NCBI RefSeq assembly: GCF_020639365.1 | Contig: NZ_JAINUL010000001.1 | Location: 5,363,992-5,427,991 of the forward strand | Direction of reading: 5' to 3' | DNA length: 64,000 bases | From: Streptomyces flavotricini | GTDB lineage: Bacteria > Actinomycetota > Actinomycetes > Streptomycetales > Streptomycetaceae | Shown here: positions 24,670-32,810 of the stretch, piece by piece | Layout: each line of letters opens with the position of its first letter | Numbering within the stretch: the stretch's first letter is position 1 | Notes under the pieces: generated by a model | The model's database searches: none | What the model saw: the letters and a program-made list of their open reading frames with translations, nothing else | Told to the model about the DNA's origin: nothing | Program-made: the position numbers and the translations under genes

Positions 24670-24730
24670 CGCGTCTCGGGGTCGGGGACGGGGGATCGAG
24701 TCGGGTCGGGGGATCGGGTCGGCGGAGGGC

Positions 24731-24961
24731 TCAGCCGAATTTGCGGGCCGCCCTGCGCAGGTCGTACTCGTGGATGATCGCCTTGGCCTGGCCGTACGAG
24801 AGCTCGTGCGCGCCGCGCAGCCAGCTGACCTTTTCCTCGAACCGGACGAGGGAGGGGCCGTCGTCCACGGCGCGGAGCCAGTCGGACACTTCACGACCGG
24901 TGGTCAGGGGGATTCTGTCGATCATGTTGCGGTGGGTCTGCTCGGAGAACTCTACGGACAT
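24731..24961 (-). CDS. DUF4287 small protein
   Basis: A 76-residue protein that is essentially one DUF4287 domain: SEQTHRNMIDRIPLTTGREV, DWLRAVDDGP, FEEKVSWLRGAHELSYGQAK and AIIHEYDLRRAARK. It is highly charged, with no signal or membrane segment. The RBS GGAGG lies 6 nt before the ATG at 24961. Function unknown; related domains occur in proteins of the YdeI/OmpD-associated group. Confidence 0.88.
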   Translation of the reverse strand: MSVEFSEQTHRNMIDRIPLTTGREVSDWLRAVDDGPSLVRFEEKVSWLRGAHELSYGQAKAIIHEYDLRRAARKFG

Positions 24962-25067
24962 GGGCGCCTCCGGAGGTATCGCCGTGCTGTGCTGTTCTCT
25001 TCACGCCACCGTGCCGGAGAGTTCGCCCGTTGGCAATGGCGCCGCGGCGGCGCGTAAGGTCGGCCGG

Positions 25068-25439
25068 GTGCTTGATACTTCGCCTCTGACCGCCGCCGTG
25101 GAACGTTTCGCCGACCGGCTGCGGGCCATGCCGCAGAGCCGTCTCCAGCGGGGGGCCGCCGCCGAGGCGCTGGAGCTGGCCCGGGAACTCTCCGTACGGG
25201 CCCAGGCGCTGGAGGCGCCGCGGCGGGGCGCGGGGGCGGCTCCGGCGCGGGAGATGCCCGACGCGGGCGTGTTCGTGGTCGGGGACCAGGTGGCGGTGGC
25301 CGGACTGGACCTCGCGGAGGCGCTGCGCGCCGCCGCCGAAGACCCGCTCGGGCCCCCGGGAACAGCGAAGGCCCCGTCCGAGATGCTGGACGAGGCCGTA
25401 CGGCTGGTGGAGCAGGCGGAAGCCGGAGCGACACGGTGA
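25068..25439 (+). CDS. Conserved hypothetical protein
   Basis: A 123-residue, Ala/Glu/Arg-rich, largely helical cytoplasmic protein. It begins VLDTSPLTAAVERFADRLRA and contains GVFVVGDQVAVAGLDLAEAL near its middle. No known domain recognised. The GTG at 25068 has no RBS. A -10-like TAAGGT ends 7-8 nt upstream with TTGGCA further upstream, so a leaderless transcript is likely. It is convergent with the gene ending at 25487, separated by GC-rich inverted repeats. Confidence 0.7.
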   Translation: MLDTSPLTAAVERFADRLRAMPQSRLQRGAAAEALELARELSVRAQALEAPRRGAGAAPAREMPDAGVFVVGDQVAVAGLDLAEALRAAAEDPLGPPGTAKAPSEMLDEAVRLVEQAEAGATR

Positions 25440-25486
25440 TCACGGCGGCGCCGTGAGCGCGGCGGCGCCGTGGATCAGGCCGTGGA

Positions 25487-26308
25487 TCAGAGCGACGCGA
25501 TGACGCGGTCCGCGAGGATGTAGACGTTGCTGTCCGGGTCCTGGGTGTCACCGCAGGAGAAGGTCAGCGCGTAGGCGCCGGAGATGCCGGAGCCGCCCAG
25601 CAGCACCGGCGCGGTGCCCGAGCGCAGTGCCTCGGCGAGGCGCTCCGCCGTCTCCCGGTGACCCGGGGTCATGCAGAGCGTGGTGCCGTCGGTGAAGACG
25701 TACACGTCGAGCGTGCCCAGCGGGCCCGGGCGGACGTCCGCGAGGGCCGTACGGGCCTCCGCGAGCTCCTCCAGGCGCGAAACGGTCCGCTCGTGGTCGG
25801 CGCCGGGGGCCGGGGCCTGGACCGGTACGAAGTCGGGGTGCGAGGGGTGGCGCCGGCGGGCGGCGGCCAGCTCGGCCGAGTCCTCGGGGTAGTCGTCGGC
25901 GGCCTCGTCGCCGAGGACCGGCTCCAGACCCACCAGGTCGGCCTGGCGGGGCAGGAAGACGGCCGGGCCGTCCTCGCCGAGGCCGGGCAGTCCGCCCAGC
26001 AGCGAGGGGGCGTCGGCCGCGTCACGGGCCTCCTGAGCGGCCCAGAACGCCCGCGCCTCGGCGAGCTCGCGCTCGCGCTCCTCGGCCAGGGCCTCGGCGA
26101 CGGCGGCTCGTATCTCGGCGGCGGGGGACTGCAGGGCAGTGCGGGCGTGCGGGACGGTCGTGCCGCGGGTGTGGGCGGGCGTCGTCGCCAGCTCACCGCG
26201 GAGGGCCGTCACCTGCTTGCGCAGGCCGTGTACGGCGTGCAGCGCAGCAGCGCCCACGGTCGCGGCGGCGGCCGTGGTCAGCAGCAGGGCAAGAGACATG
26301 GCGCTCAC
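25487..26308 (-). CDS. Single-pass membrane-anchored hypothetical protein
   Basis: A 273-residue protein. One N-terminal hydrophobic helix (residues ~4-25, MSLALLLTTAAAATVGAAAL) is followed by a basic/heptad region and an Ala/Glu-rich coiled coil (IRAAVAEALAEERERELAEA). The C-terminal globular part has VYVFTDGTTLCMTPGHRET and ISGAYALTFSCGDTQDPDSN. I do not recognise the family. The GTG at 26308 has AGGAG 7 nt upstream. The coiled coil suggests self-association. It could equally be an uncleaved signal-anchored or cytoplasmic-facing protein. Confidence 0.75.
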   Translation of the reverse strand: MSAMSLALLLTTAAAATVGAAALHAVHGLRKQVTALRGELATTPAHTRGTTVPHARTALQSPAAEIRAAVAEALAEERERELAEARAFWAAQEARDAADAPSLLGGLPGLGEDGPAVFLPRQADLVGLEPVLGDEAADDYPEDSAELAAARRRHPSHPDFVPVQAPAPGADHERTVSRLEELAEARTALADVRPGPLGTLDVYVFTDGTTLCMTPGHRETAERLAEALRSGTAPVLLGGSGISGAYALTFSCGDTQDPDSNVYILADRVIASL

Positions 26309-26459
26309 TGACTAACTCCTGATTGATTCGATCCCCCGACTTCCTACATCAGAGTGTCCTGACCTGGGAATGGCGTGCAGTGCATTACGTCACGAATTGG
26401 ACAGGGCTTTCGTCACATCCAGGACCTGCAAATCTGCCCTGACCTGCGGAAATGCCAAA

Positions 26460-26488
26460 CCCCCAGGGCGAAGGTCACATCCTGGGGG
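26460..26488 (-). terminator. Hairpin in the intergenic region
   Basis: CCCCCAGG (26460-26467) pairs with CCTGGGGG (26481-26488) around a 13-nt loop. It lies between the hypothetical gene start and the tandem repeats. No T-tract; role uncertain. Confidence 0.4.
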
Positions 26489-26535
26489 AGATTCGGTCAC
26501 AGGTCGGCCGCGACGGGATTAGATTCGGCGTCAGT

Positions 26536-26570
26536 ACGCCGCAAGGGATCAAGCGGATCCCTTGCGGCGT
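26536..26570 (-). terminator. Terminator beyond the thiolase-side repeats
   Basis: A perfect 15-bp stem (ACGCCGCAAGGGATC at 26536-26550 with its complement at 26556-26570), 5-nt loop. It lies at the distal end of the 103-bp repeats, so a thiolase mRNA would carry all repeats in its 3' untranslated region. Confidence 0.75.
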
Positions 26571-26589
26571 CTGGACGGTGAACCCGCCT

Positions 26590-27101
26590 CTGTCGGTCGC
26601 GCCGACCTTCGCCACCGCTGCGGGCACGTGCCGCCGTTCGTTCCTCACGGCGACCCCTACCCTCCGCTCCGGCTCAGCTCAGGCGCTCGCCTTTGCCGGT
26701 CGCGCTGACCTTCGCCACCGCTGCGGGCAGGTGCCGCCGTTCGTTCCTCACGGCGACCCCTACCCTCCGCTCCGGCTCAGCTCAGGCGCTCGCTTCTGTC
26801 GGTCGCGCCGACCTTCGCCACCGCTGCGGGCAGGTGCCGCCGTTCGTTCCTCACGGCGACCCCTACCCTCCGCTCCGGCTCAGCTCAGGCGCTCGCCTCT
26901 GTCGGTCGCGCTGACCTTCGCCACCGCTGCGGGCAGGTGCCGCCGTTCGTTCCTCACGGCGACCCCTACCCTCCGCTCCGGCTCAGCTCAGGCGCTCGCT
27001 TCTGTCGGTCGCGCCGACCTTCGCCACCGCTGCGGGCAGGTGCCGCCGTTCGTTCCTCACGGCGACCCCTACCCTCCGCTCCGGCTCAGCTCAGGCGCTC
27101 G
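26590..27101 (-). repeat. Tandem array of ~5 copies of a 103-bp unit
   Basis: The marker TGTCGGTCGC or its variant recurs at 26591, 26694, 26797, 26900 and 27003, exactly 103 bp apart. Copies differ at only a few positions. The copy next to the thiolase gene includes that gene's last codons (GAGCGCCTGAGCTGA on the minus strand), so each copy repeats the end of the coding sequence plus the following ~88 bp. Each unit can form a small GGTCG-GCG-CGACC hairpin. This tract has no gene. Confidence 0.95.
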
Positions 27102-28306
27102 ATGACCATCGCCATGCCCTGGCCGCCGCCCACGCACATGGTCTCGAGGCCGAACTGCTTGTCGTGGAACTGGAGGCTGTTGATCAGCGTGCCGGTGATG
27201 CGGGCACCGGTCATCCCGAACGGGTGACCGACGGCGATGGCGCCACCGTTGACGTTGAGCTTCTCCAGCGGGATCTCGAGGTCCCGGTACGACGGGATGA
27301 CCTGGGCCGCGAAGGCCTCGTTGATCTCGAACAGGTCGATGTCGCCGACGGTCAGCCCGGCGCGCTTGAGAGCCTGCTTCGAGGCCTCGACCGGACCGAG
27401 GCCCATGATCTCGGGGGACAGGCCGGTGACACCGGTGGAGACGATCCGGGCCAGCGGGGTCAGGCCCAGCTCCCGCGCCTTGGTGTCGCTCATGATGACC
27501 AGCGCGGCGGCGCCGTCGTTGAGCGGGCAGCAGTTGCCGGCCGTGACCAGGCCGTCGGGGCGGAAGACGGGCTTGAGGCCCTGGACGCCCTCCAGGGTGA
27601 CGCCGGCGCGCGGGCCGTCGTCCGTGGAGACGACCGTGCCGTCCGGGGTGGTGACCGGGGTGATCTCCCGCTCCCAGAAGCCGTTCTTGATGGCGGCCTC
27701 GGCGAGGTTCTGCGAGCGGACGCCGAACTCGTCCATGTCCTGGCGGGTCACGCCCTTGAGCCGGGCCAGGTTCTCGGCGGTCTGACCCATCGAGATGTAG
27801 GCGTCGGGGACGAGGCCCGCCTCGCGCGGGTCCTGCCACGAGGAGCCCTCGCTCTGCGCGACGGCGGCCGTACGGGCCTCGGCGTCGGCGAAGAGCGGGT
27901 TGTGGGTGTCGGGCCACGAGTCGGAGTTGCCCTTGGCGAACCGCGAGACCGTCTCGACACCGGCCGAGATGAACACGTCGCCCTCGCCCGCCTTGATGGC
28001 GTGCAGCGCCATGCGGGAGGTCTGCAGGGAGGAGGAGCAGTAGCGGGTGATCGTGGTGCCGGGCAGGAAGTCCATGCCCATCTGCACGGCCACGATGCGG
28101 GCCAGGTTGTTGCCCTGCTCGCCGCCCGGGAGGCCGCAGCCGAGCATCAGGTCGTCGATCTGGCGCGGGTCCAGCTCGGGGATCTTGGCGAGGGCGGCCT
28201 GGATGATCGTGGCGGTCAGGTCGTCCGGGCGCACGTCCTTGAGGGACCCCTTGAAGGCGCGCCCGATGGGGGAGCGGGCGGCGGAAACGATGACTGCTTC
28301 GGGCAT
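27086..28306 (-). CDS. Acetyl-CoA C-acyltransferase (thiolase)
   Basis: A 406-residue thiolase. The nucleophilic Cys lies in TTITRYCSSSLQTSRMA. The conserved NEAFA is in LFEINEAFAAQVIPSY. The His is in NVNGGAIAVGHPFGMTGARI and the second Cys in TMCVGGGQGMA. It cleaves 3-ketoacyl-CoA to acetyl-CoA and a shortened acyl-CoA in beta-oxidation. A biosynthetic acetoacetyl-CoA role cannot be excluded. The ATG at 28306 has GGAG 6-7 nt upstream. The stop codon lies inside the first unit of the 103-bp tandem repeat. Confidence 0.93.
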   Translation of the reverse strand: MPEAVIVSAARSPIGRAFKGSLKDVRPDDLTATIIQAALAKIPELDPRQIDDLMLGCGLPGGEQGNNLARIVAVQMGMDFLPGTTITRYCSSSLQTSRMALHAIKAGEGDVFISAGVETVSRFAKGNSDSWPDTHNPLFADAEARTAAVAQSEGSSWQDPREAGLVPDAYISMGQTAENLARLKGVTRQDMDEFGVRSQNLAEAAIKNGFWEREITPVTTPDGTVVSTDDGPRAGVTLEGVQGLKPVFRPDGLVTAGNCCPLNDGAAALVIMSDTKARELGLTPLARIVSTGVTGLSPEIMGLGPVEASKQALKRAGLTVGDIDLFEINEAFAAQVIPSYRDLEIPLEKLNVNGGAIAVGHPFGMTGARITGTLINSLQFHDKQFGLETMCVGGGQGMAMVIERLS

Positions 28307-28520
28307 CGGGGCTCCAAGGGGGGTGAGTTGCGGCTCGTTGCTGGACCGCAAGCGAAGTTACCGGCCCGTACGGTCGAGGTCACCGACTTGGGCATGTGAT
28401 GCCGGTCGCTCCGCCGGTGGAACGCGCCCGGCGGGGCTTCTGTTCCGGGCCCACGGCCCGCCCCGCGCCCAGGGGCCTCCGGAACGCCCGCGGGGCCGGA
28501 CGTGCCCGGCCCCCGGGGCG

Positions 28521-29582
28521 TCAGCTCGCGGACGGGGAGTCGGCCCGGGGCGGCAGGGCCGGGCCGGCCGACCGCGAGGCCGAAGCCGTGAGGTCCTCGG
28601 CCGGGACCCGCCTGCGGCGGCGGTGCTTCAGCAGGGCCCACGGCCCGCGGGCCGCGGTGACCTCCGTGCCCGCCTGCCCGGCGGCGGCCGACGCCGCCTT
28701 GGCCACCGGCAGCATGTCCTCGTTCCGCGCCACCTCCAGCCGGTCCGACTCCGGCCACAGCGACAGCGCCGCACACAGCGTGGGCAGGACGGCCATGGCC
28801 GCCGTCGCGTAGCCCTCCGCCGACGGGTGGTACGAGTCCGGGCCGAACATCTCGCGCGGGTTCGCCGCGAACTCCGGACCCAGCAGGTCCCCCATGGAGA
28901 CCGTACGGGCCCCCAGGGCGACGACCCCTATCGTCTGGGCGGCCGCCAGCTGGCGCGAGACCCGCCGGGCCAGCCACCGCAACGGTTGGTACACGGGCTC
29001 GATGGTGCCCAGGTCGGGGCAGGTGCCGACCACCACTTCGGAGCCCGCGAGCCGCAGTCTCCGTACGGCCGAGGTCAGGTGGCGCACGGACTGCGTCGGC
29101 GGCATGCGGCGCGTCACGTCGTTCGCGCCGATCATGATCACGCACACGTCCGGCGGCGGCCCGTCCCCGTCCAGGAGCAGCCCCGCCTGCCGGTCGAGGT
29201 CGTCGGACATGGCCCCGGAGAGGGCCACGTTCCGCATCTCCACCGGCCGCTCGGCCACCGCCGCGAGCCCCGAGGCCAGCAGCGCGGCCGGGGTCTGTCT
29301 GGCCCGGCGCACGCCGAGCCCGGCGGCCGTGGAGTCGCCCATCATGCCGAGCCGCAGCGGGGCCGGGCCCGGCTGCGGACCGGCGGCGGCCAGCGCCGCG
29401 AACTCGCTCCCGTACAGCCCGTCCGCCCGCGGCGGATCGCCGAGTCCGGTGCCCACCGTCCGCTTCGCGAACTGCACCTCCGCCAGCACCAACCCCACGG
29501 CGGCGGCTCCGACCAGCCCGAGCCCGCCTCCGCCGTACGCCGCGCCCGCCGCGATCCGGCGGGCCGTCCTCGCTCTGGACAC
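28521..29582 (-). CDS. SGNH/GDSL-family hydrolase, membrane-anchored or secreted
   Basis: About 353 residues. A basic N-terminus and one hydrophobic helix (GLGLVGAAAVGLVLAEV) come first. The SGNH blocks follow: block I MMGDSTAAGLG (nucleophile Ser), Gly in VALSGAMSDDL, block III MIGANDVT (Asn), and block V DSYHPSAEGYA (Asp-His). All four are intact, so it is probably an active esterase, lipase or deacetylase. The GTG at 29582 is preferred; an in-frame GTG at 29594 overlaps its own GGGAG. The C-terminus has a RRRR cluster and an Ala/Ser/Pro tail. Confidence 0.87.
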   Translation of the reverse strand: MSRARTARRIAAGAAYGGGGLGLVGAAAVGLVLAEVQFAKRTVGTGLGDPPRADGLYGSEFAALAAAGPQPGPAPLRLGMMGDSTAAGLGVRRARQTPAALLASGLAAVAERPVEMRNVALSGAMSDDLDRQAGLLLDGDGPPPDVCVIMIGANDVTRRMPPTQSVRHLTSAVRRLRLAGSEVVVGTCPDLGTIEPVYQPLRWLARRVSRQLAAAQTIGVVALGARTVSMGDLLGPEFAANPREMFGPDSYHPSAEGYATAAMAVLPTLCAALSLWPESDRLEVARNEDMLPVAKAASAAAGQAGTEVTAARGPWALLKHRRRRRVPAEDLTASASRSAGPALPPRADSPSAS

Positions 29583-29713
29583 CCCTCGAGCCACCTCCCT
29601 TTCCCGTCCGGTCTCGATGACCTACCTGCCCCGTAGTGCCGGTCGGCCAATCCCTTTCCGCTTAGTCTGGCGGGACCTCCCGGAGAACCCGTGGAGTCCC
29701 CTCCCTGGAGAAC

Positions 29714-31099
29714 ATGGTGCAATTCCACGACTCGATGATCAGCCTCGTCGGCAACACCCCGCTGGTGAAGCTCAACCGTGTGACCGAAGGCCTGCAGGCC
29801 ACCGTCCTTGCCAAGGTCGAGTACTTCAATCCCGGCGGATCCGTGAAGGACCGGATCGCCGTCCGGATGATCGAGGCCGCCGAGCAGAGCGGTGCCCTCA
29901 AGCCCGGCGGCACCATCGTGGAGCCCACCAGCGGCAACACCGGTGTAGGACTCGCCATCGTGGCCCAGCAGAAGGGCTACAAGTGCATCTTCGTCTGCCC
30001 TGACAAGGTGTCCATGGACAAGATCAACGTGATGCGCGCGTACGGCGCCGAGGTCGTGGTCTGCCCGACCGCCGTCGACCCCGAGCACCCGGACTCGTAC
30101 TACAACGTGTCCGACCGCCTCGCGCGCGAGCCCGGCGCCTGGAAGCCCGACCAGTACAGCAACCCGAACAACCCCCGTTCGCACTACGAGACCACCGGTC
30201 CCGAGCTGTGGGAGCAGACGGACGGGAAGATCACCCACTTCGTCGCGGGCGTCGGCACGGGCGGCACGATCTCGGGTACGGGCAACTACCTCAAGGAGGT
30301 GTCCGGCGGCAAGGTCAAGGTCATCGGCGCCGACCCCGAGGGCTCGGTCTACTCCGGCGGCTCGGGCCGCCCGTACCTGGTCGAGGGCGTCGGTGAGGAC
30401 TTCTGGCCGACCGCGTACGACCCGAACGTGACGGACGAGATCATCGCGGTGTCCGACAAGGACTCCTTCCAGATGACCCGCCGCCTCGCCAAGGAGGAGG
30501 GCCTGCTCGTCGGAGGCTCCTGCGGCATGGCGGTCGTCGCGGCGCTGAAGGCCGCCGAGGGGCTCGGCCCGGACGACGTGGTCGTCGTCCTGCTGCCGGA
30601 CAGCGGCCGCGGCTACCTCAGCAAGATCTTCAGCGACGAGTGGATGGCCGGTCACGGCTTCCTGGAGGAGGCGGGCCCCGCCGCGCGCATCGGCGACGTC
30701 CTGAACGACAAGGAGGGCGGCATCCCCTCCCTGGTCCACATGCACCCCGAGGAGACCGTGGGCGAGGCCATCGAGGTGCTGCGCGAGTACGGCGTCTCCC
30801 AGATGCCGATCGTCAAGCCCGGTGCCGGCCACCCGGACGTGATGGCCGCCGAAGTCATCGGCTCGGTCGTGGAGAAGGAGCTGCTGGCGGCGCTGTTCGC
30901 GAAGCAGGCCTCGCTGTCCGACCCGCTGGAGAAGCACATGAGCCGGCCGCTGCCGCAGGTCGGTTCCGGCGAGCCGGTGTCCGAGCTGATGTCCGTACTG
31001 GGCGAGGCGGACGCGGCGATCGTGCTGGTCGAGGGCAAGCCGACCGGTGTGGTGAGCCGTCAGGACCTGCTGGCGTTCCTCGCCAAGGGCGCGAAGTAG
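29714..31099 (+). CDS. cbs: Cystathionine beta-synthase with C-terminal CBS pair
   Basis: A 461-residue PLP enzyme condensing homocysteine with serine to cystathionine (reverse transsulfuration). Fold-type II features are the PLP Lys in NPGGSVKDRIAV, the substrate loop VEPTSGNTGVGLA and the phosphate-binding GVGTGGTISGTGNY. Residues ~330-460 form two CBS domains (IPSLVHMHPEETVGEAIEVL and GEPVSELMSVLGEADAAIVL), the usual nucleotide-sensing regulatory module. The ATG at 29714 or the GTG at 29717 may be used; GGAG spacing favours the latter slightly. A cysteine synthase is an unlikely alternative because of the CBS pair. Confidence 0.93.
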   Translation: MVQFHDSMISLVGNTPLVKLNRVTEGLQATVLAKVEYFNPGGSVKDRIAVRMIEAAEQSGALKPGGTIVEPTSGNTGVGLAIVAQQKGYKCIFVCPDKVSMDKINVMRAYGAEVVVCPTAVDPEHPDSYYNVSDRLAREPGAWKPDQYSNPNNPRSHYETTGPELWEQTDGKITHFVAGVGTGGTISGTGNYLKEVSGGKVKVIGADPEGSVYSGGSGRPYLVEGVGEDFWPTAYDPNVTDEIIAVSDKDSFQMTRRLAKEEGLLVGGSCGMAVVAALKAAEGLGPDDVVVVLLPDSGRGYLSKIFSDEWMAGHGFLEEAGPAARIGDVLNDKEGGIPSLVHMHPEETVGEAIEVLREYGVSQMPIVKPGAGHPDVMAAEVIGSVVEKELLAALFAKQASLSDPLEKHMSRPLPQVGSGEPVSELMSVLGEADAAIVLVEGKPTGVVSRQDLLAFLAKGAK

Positions 31100-31325
31100 C
31101 CGAACTGCCGCAAGGAATGGCCGAAGTGCCTGTCGCACAAAAGGTACGGGCCCGTCATGTGACGGCAGCACCGGCTTAACACGGCTCCGGCACAGTGGTG
31201 GTTGTCGGCAGGAGCGCAAACGCTCCGGCCGGCACCACCGAACGGCGTTGGCGCAATTCCGGAGCGGCTCCCGGACCGCGTGAACGCCACGGACGCGGAC
31301 GGCCCTGACCCGGCCCGTGTCCTTC

Positions 31326-31380
31326 GCGGGGACCGCCGTCGTCCCGCCCCTCGCTCAGGCGAGGGTGCGGCGGTCCCCGC
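31326..31380 (+). terminator. Nested terminator between cbs and a convergent membrane-protein gene
   Basis: An outer 13-bp stem (31326-31338 with 31368-31380) encloses a second hairpin CCCTCGC-TCAG-GCGAGGG. From 31100 to 31325 no gene is seen. Confidence 0.7.
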
Positions 31381-31402
31381 GCACACTCCTCCCGGTCCGG
31401 TG

Positions 31403-31774
31403 CTACTCGGCCCGGTCGCGGGGGCGCAGGCGCTTCGTCGCGTGGACGAAGTTCACGCCGAGTACGCCCGCCCACGCGACCAGCAGCCCGCTGAACCCCG
31501 CCTGCGTGGCACCGATGGCCGACAGCGGGATCGCCAGGACCAGCGTGACGATGGCGAAGCCGAAGCGCTCGCCGAAGCCGCCCTCCAGCGGGGACGGCCC
31601 GCGGCCGGGGCCGCCGCGGGCGGCCGCGAGCCGCTCCTCGGCCAGCCGGCGCCGGACCTGGGTGTCGACCTTCTCCACGAAGGAGTCCACGAGCGCGGCC
31701 TCGTAGTCCGGCCCCAGCTCGCGCCGGGCGTCCAACGTCGCGTCGAGTTCCTTCTTCAGCTCCTGGGACTCCAT
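31403..31774 (-). CDS. Small two-helix membrane protein
   Basis: A 123-residue protein. A charged, helical N-terminal half (LKKELDATLDARRELGPDYE, then SFVEKVDTQVRRRLAEERLA) precedes two hydrophobic helices: FAIVTLVLAIPLSAIGA and FSGLLVAWAGVLGVNFVHA. It resembles small actinobacterial integral membrane proteins with a cytoplasmic coiled N-terminus. No family assigned. The ATG at 31774 lies 6 nt after TACGCT, suggesting a leaderless mRNA. Confidence 0.78.
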   Translation of the reverse strand: MESQELKKELDATLDARRELGPDYEAALVDSFVEKVDTQVRRRLAEERLAAARGGPGRGPSPLEGGFGERFGFAIVTLVLAIPLSAIGATQAGFSGLLVAWAGVLGVNFVHATKRLRPRDRAE

Positions 31775-31942
31775 GCGCCCAGCGTAGGAACGGCCGTGGG
31801 CCGCGGGCACGGGGGTTAGCCCCCGTATTCCGTGCCCTCCCCGCCCGCCGGCGTCTCGCGGAGCGGTCCGCGGCTTGCCGTGCTGCATAACCGCATGCAG
31901 AGTGCTCGGTGACTGAATAACCACGGGGACGGAGGGGTCGGG

Positions 31943-32788
31943 ATGAGTGACAGCCCGGCAGCGCGGCTGCAGAAGCTGTTCGAGGGGCACCGGCTGACAC
32001 CCACCCAGCGCCGGATCGCCCACTGCATGGTGCGCGGCGCGGCCGACGTGCCGTTCCTGTCGAGCGTGGAGCTCGCGGAGCTGGCCGGGGTGAGCCAGCC
32101 CTCGGTGACCCGGTTCGCGGTGGCGCTCGGCTTCGACGGGTATCCGGCGCTGCGCCGGCACCTGCGCGAGGTGGCGCCGCCCGAGCGCGCGGCCGCGGCC
32201 GCGCAGGACGACGCGTACAACGAGTACCAGCAGGCCGTCCAGGGCGAGATCGAGAACCTGCGGCGGCTGTCGGCGATGCTCGCCGACCCGGCGCCGGTCG
32301 AGGAGGCCGGGCGGTTGCTGGCCGCCTCCAGCCCGCTGCCCGTACTGGGGCTGCGGGCGGCGTCCTCGCAGGCGCGCGGGTTCGCGTACTTCGCCGCCAA
32401 GGTGCATCCGGACGTACGGCTCCTCGACGAGGGCGGCTCGATGCTCGCCGACCGGATCGACGCGGCGGCGGGTGCGGGGGCCTCGGCGCTGCTGTGCTTC
32501 GCGCTGCCGCGCCACCCGCGGGAGGTGGCGGAGGCGCTGGACCACGCGCGGGAGGCGGGGCTCAAGGTGGTGACGGTCGCCGACTCGGCCTTCGCGCCGG
32601 TGGCCCGCTCCTCGGACCTCCTGATCCCGGCGCCGGTGGGTACGGGCCTGGCCTTCGACACGGCGTGCGCACCGATGCTGCTGGGCCGCGTCCTCCTGGA
32701 GGCCATGGCCGACGCCCTCCCCGACGCCCAGGCCCGCCTGGAGGCCTTCGACGCCCGTGCGGCGTCCCGCGGTCTGTTCGTGGAGTAG
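31943..32788 (+). CDS. RpiR/MurR-family transcriptional regulator
   Basis: A 281-residue regulator. The N-terminal RpiR-type helix-turn-helix (residues ~15-85) has LTPTQRRIAHCMV, SSVELAELAGVSQPSVTRFAVALGFDGYPALRRHL. The C-terminal SIS domain (~125-260) has LGLRAASSQARGFAYFA and ALLCFALPRHPREVAEAL, and normally binds phosphosugars. GGAGG lies before the ATG at 31943. It sits one gene away from the hut genes and could regulate them through the dyad at 34219-34251; that link is inference. Confidence 0.9.
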   Translation: MSDSPAARLQKLFEGHRLTPTQRRIAHCMVRGAADVPFLSSVELAELAGVSQPSVTRFAVALGFDGYPALRRHLREVAPPERAAAAAQDDAYNEYQQAVQGEIENLRRLSAMLADPAPVEEAGRLLAASSPLPVLGLRAASSQARGFAYFAAKVHPDVRLLDEGGSMLADRIDAAAGAGASALLCFALPRHPREVAEALDHAREAGLKVVTVADSAFAPVARSSDLLIPAPVGTGLAFDTACAPMLLGRVLLEAMADALPDAQARLEAFDARAASRGLFVE

Positions 32789-32810
32789 CGGCCCGCGGAG
32801 CGGGGCTGCG

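Noticed and set aside
26430..26450. CTGACCTG motif resembling the element's arm-type sites
   Set aside because: It is isolated, about 29 kb from the element, with no integrase or duplicated end; a short motif like this is expected by chance.
26590..27101. Possible CRISPR array in the regularly spaced repeats
   Set aside because: The 103-bp units are contiguous with no unique spacers and derive from a gene's 3' end; no cas genes are nearby.
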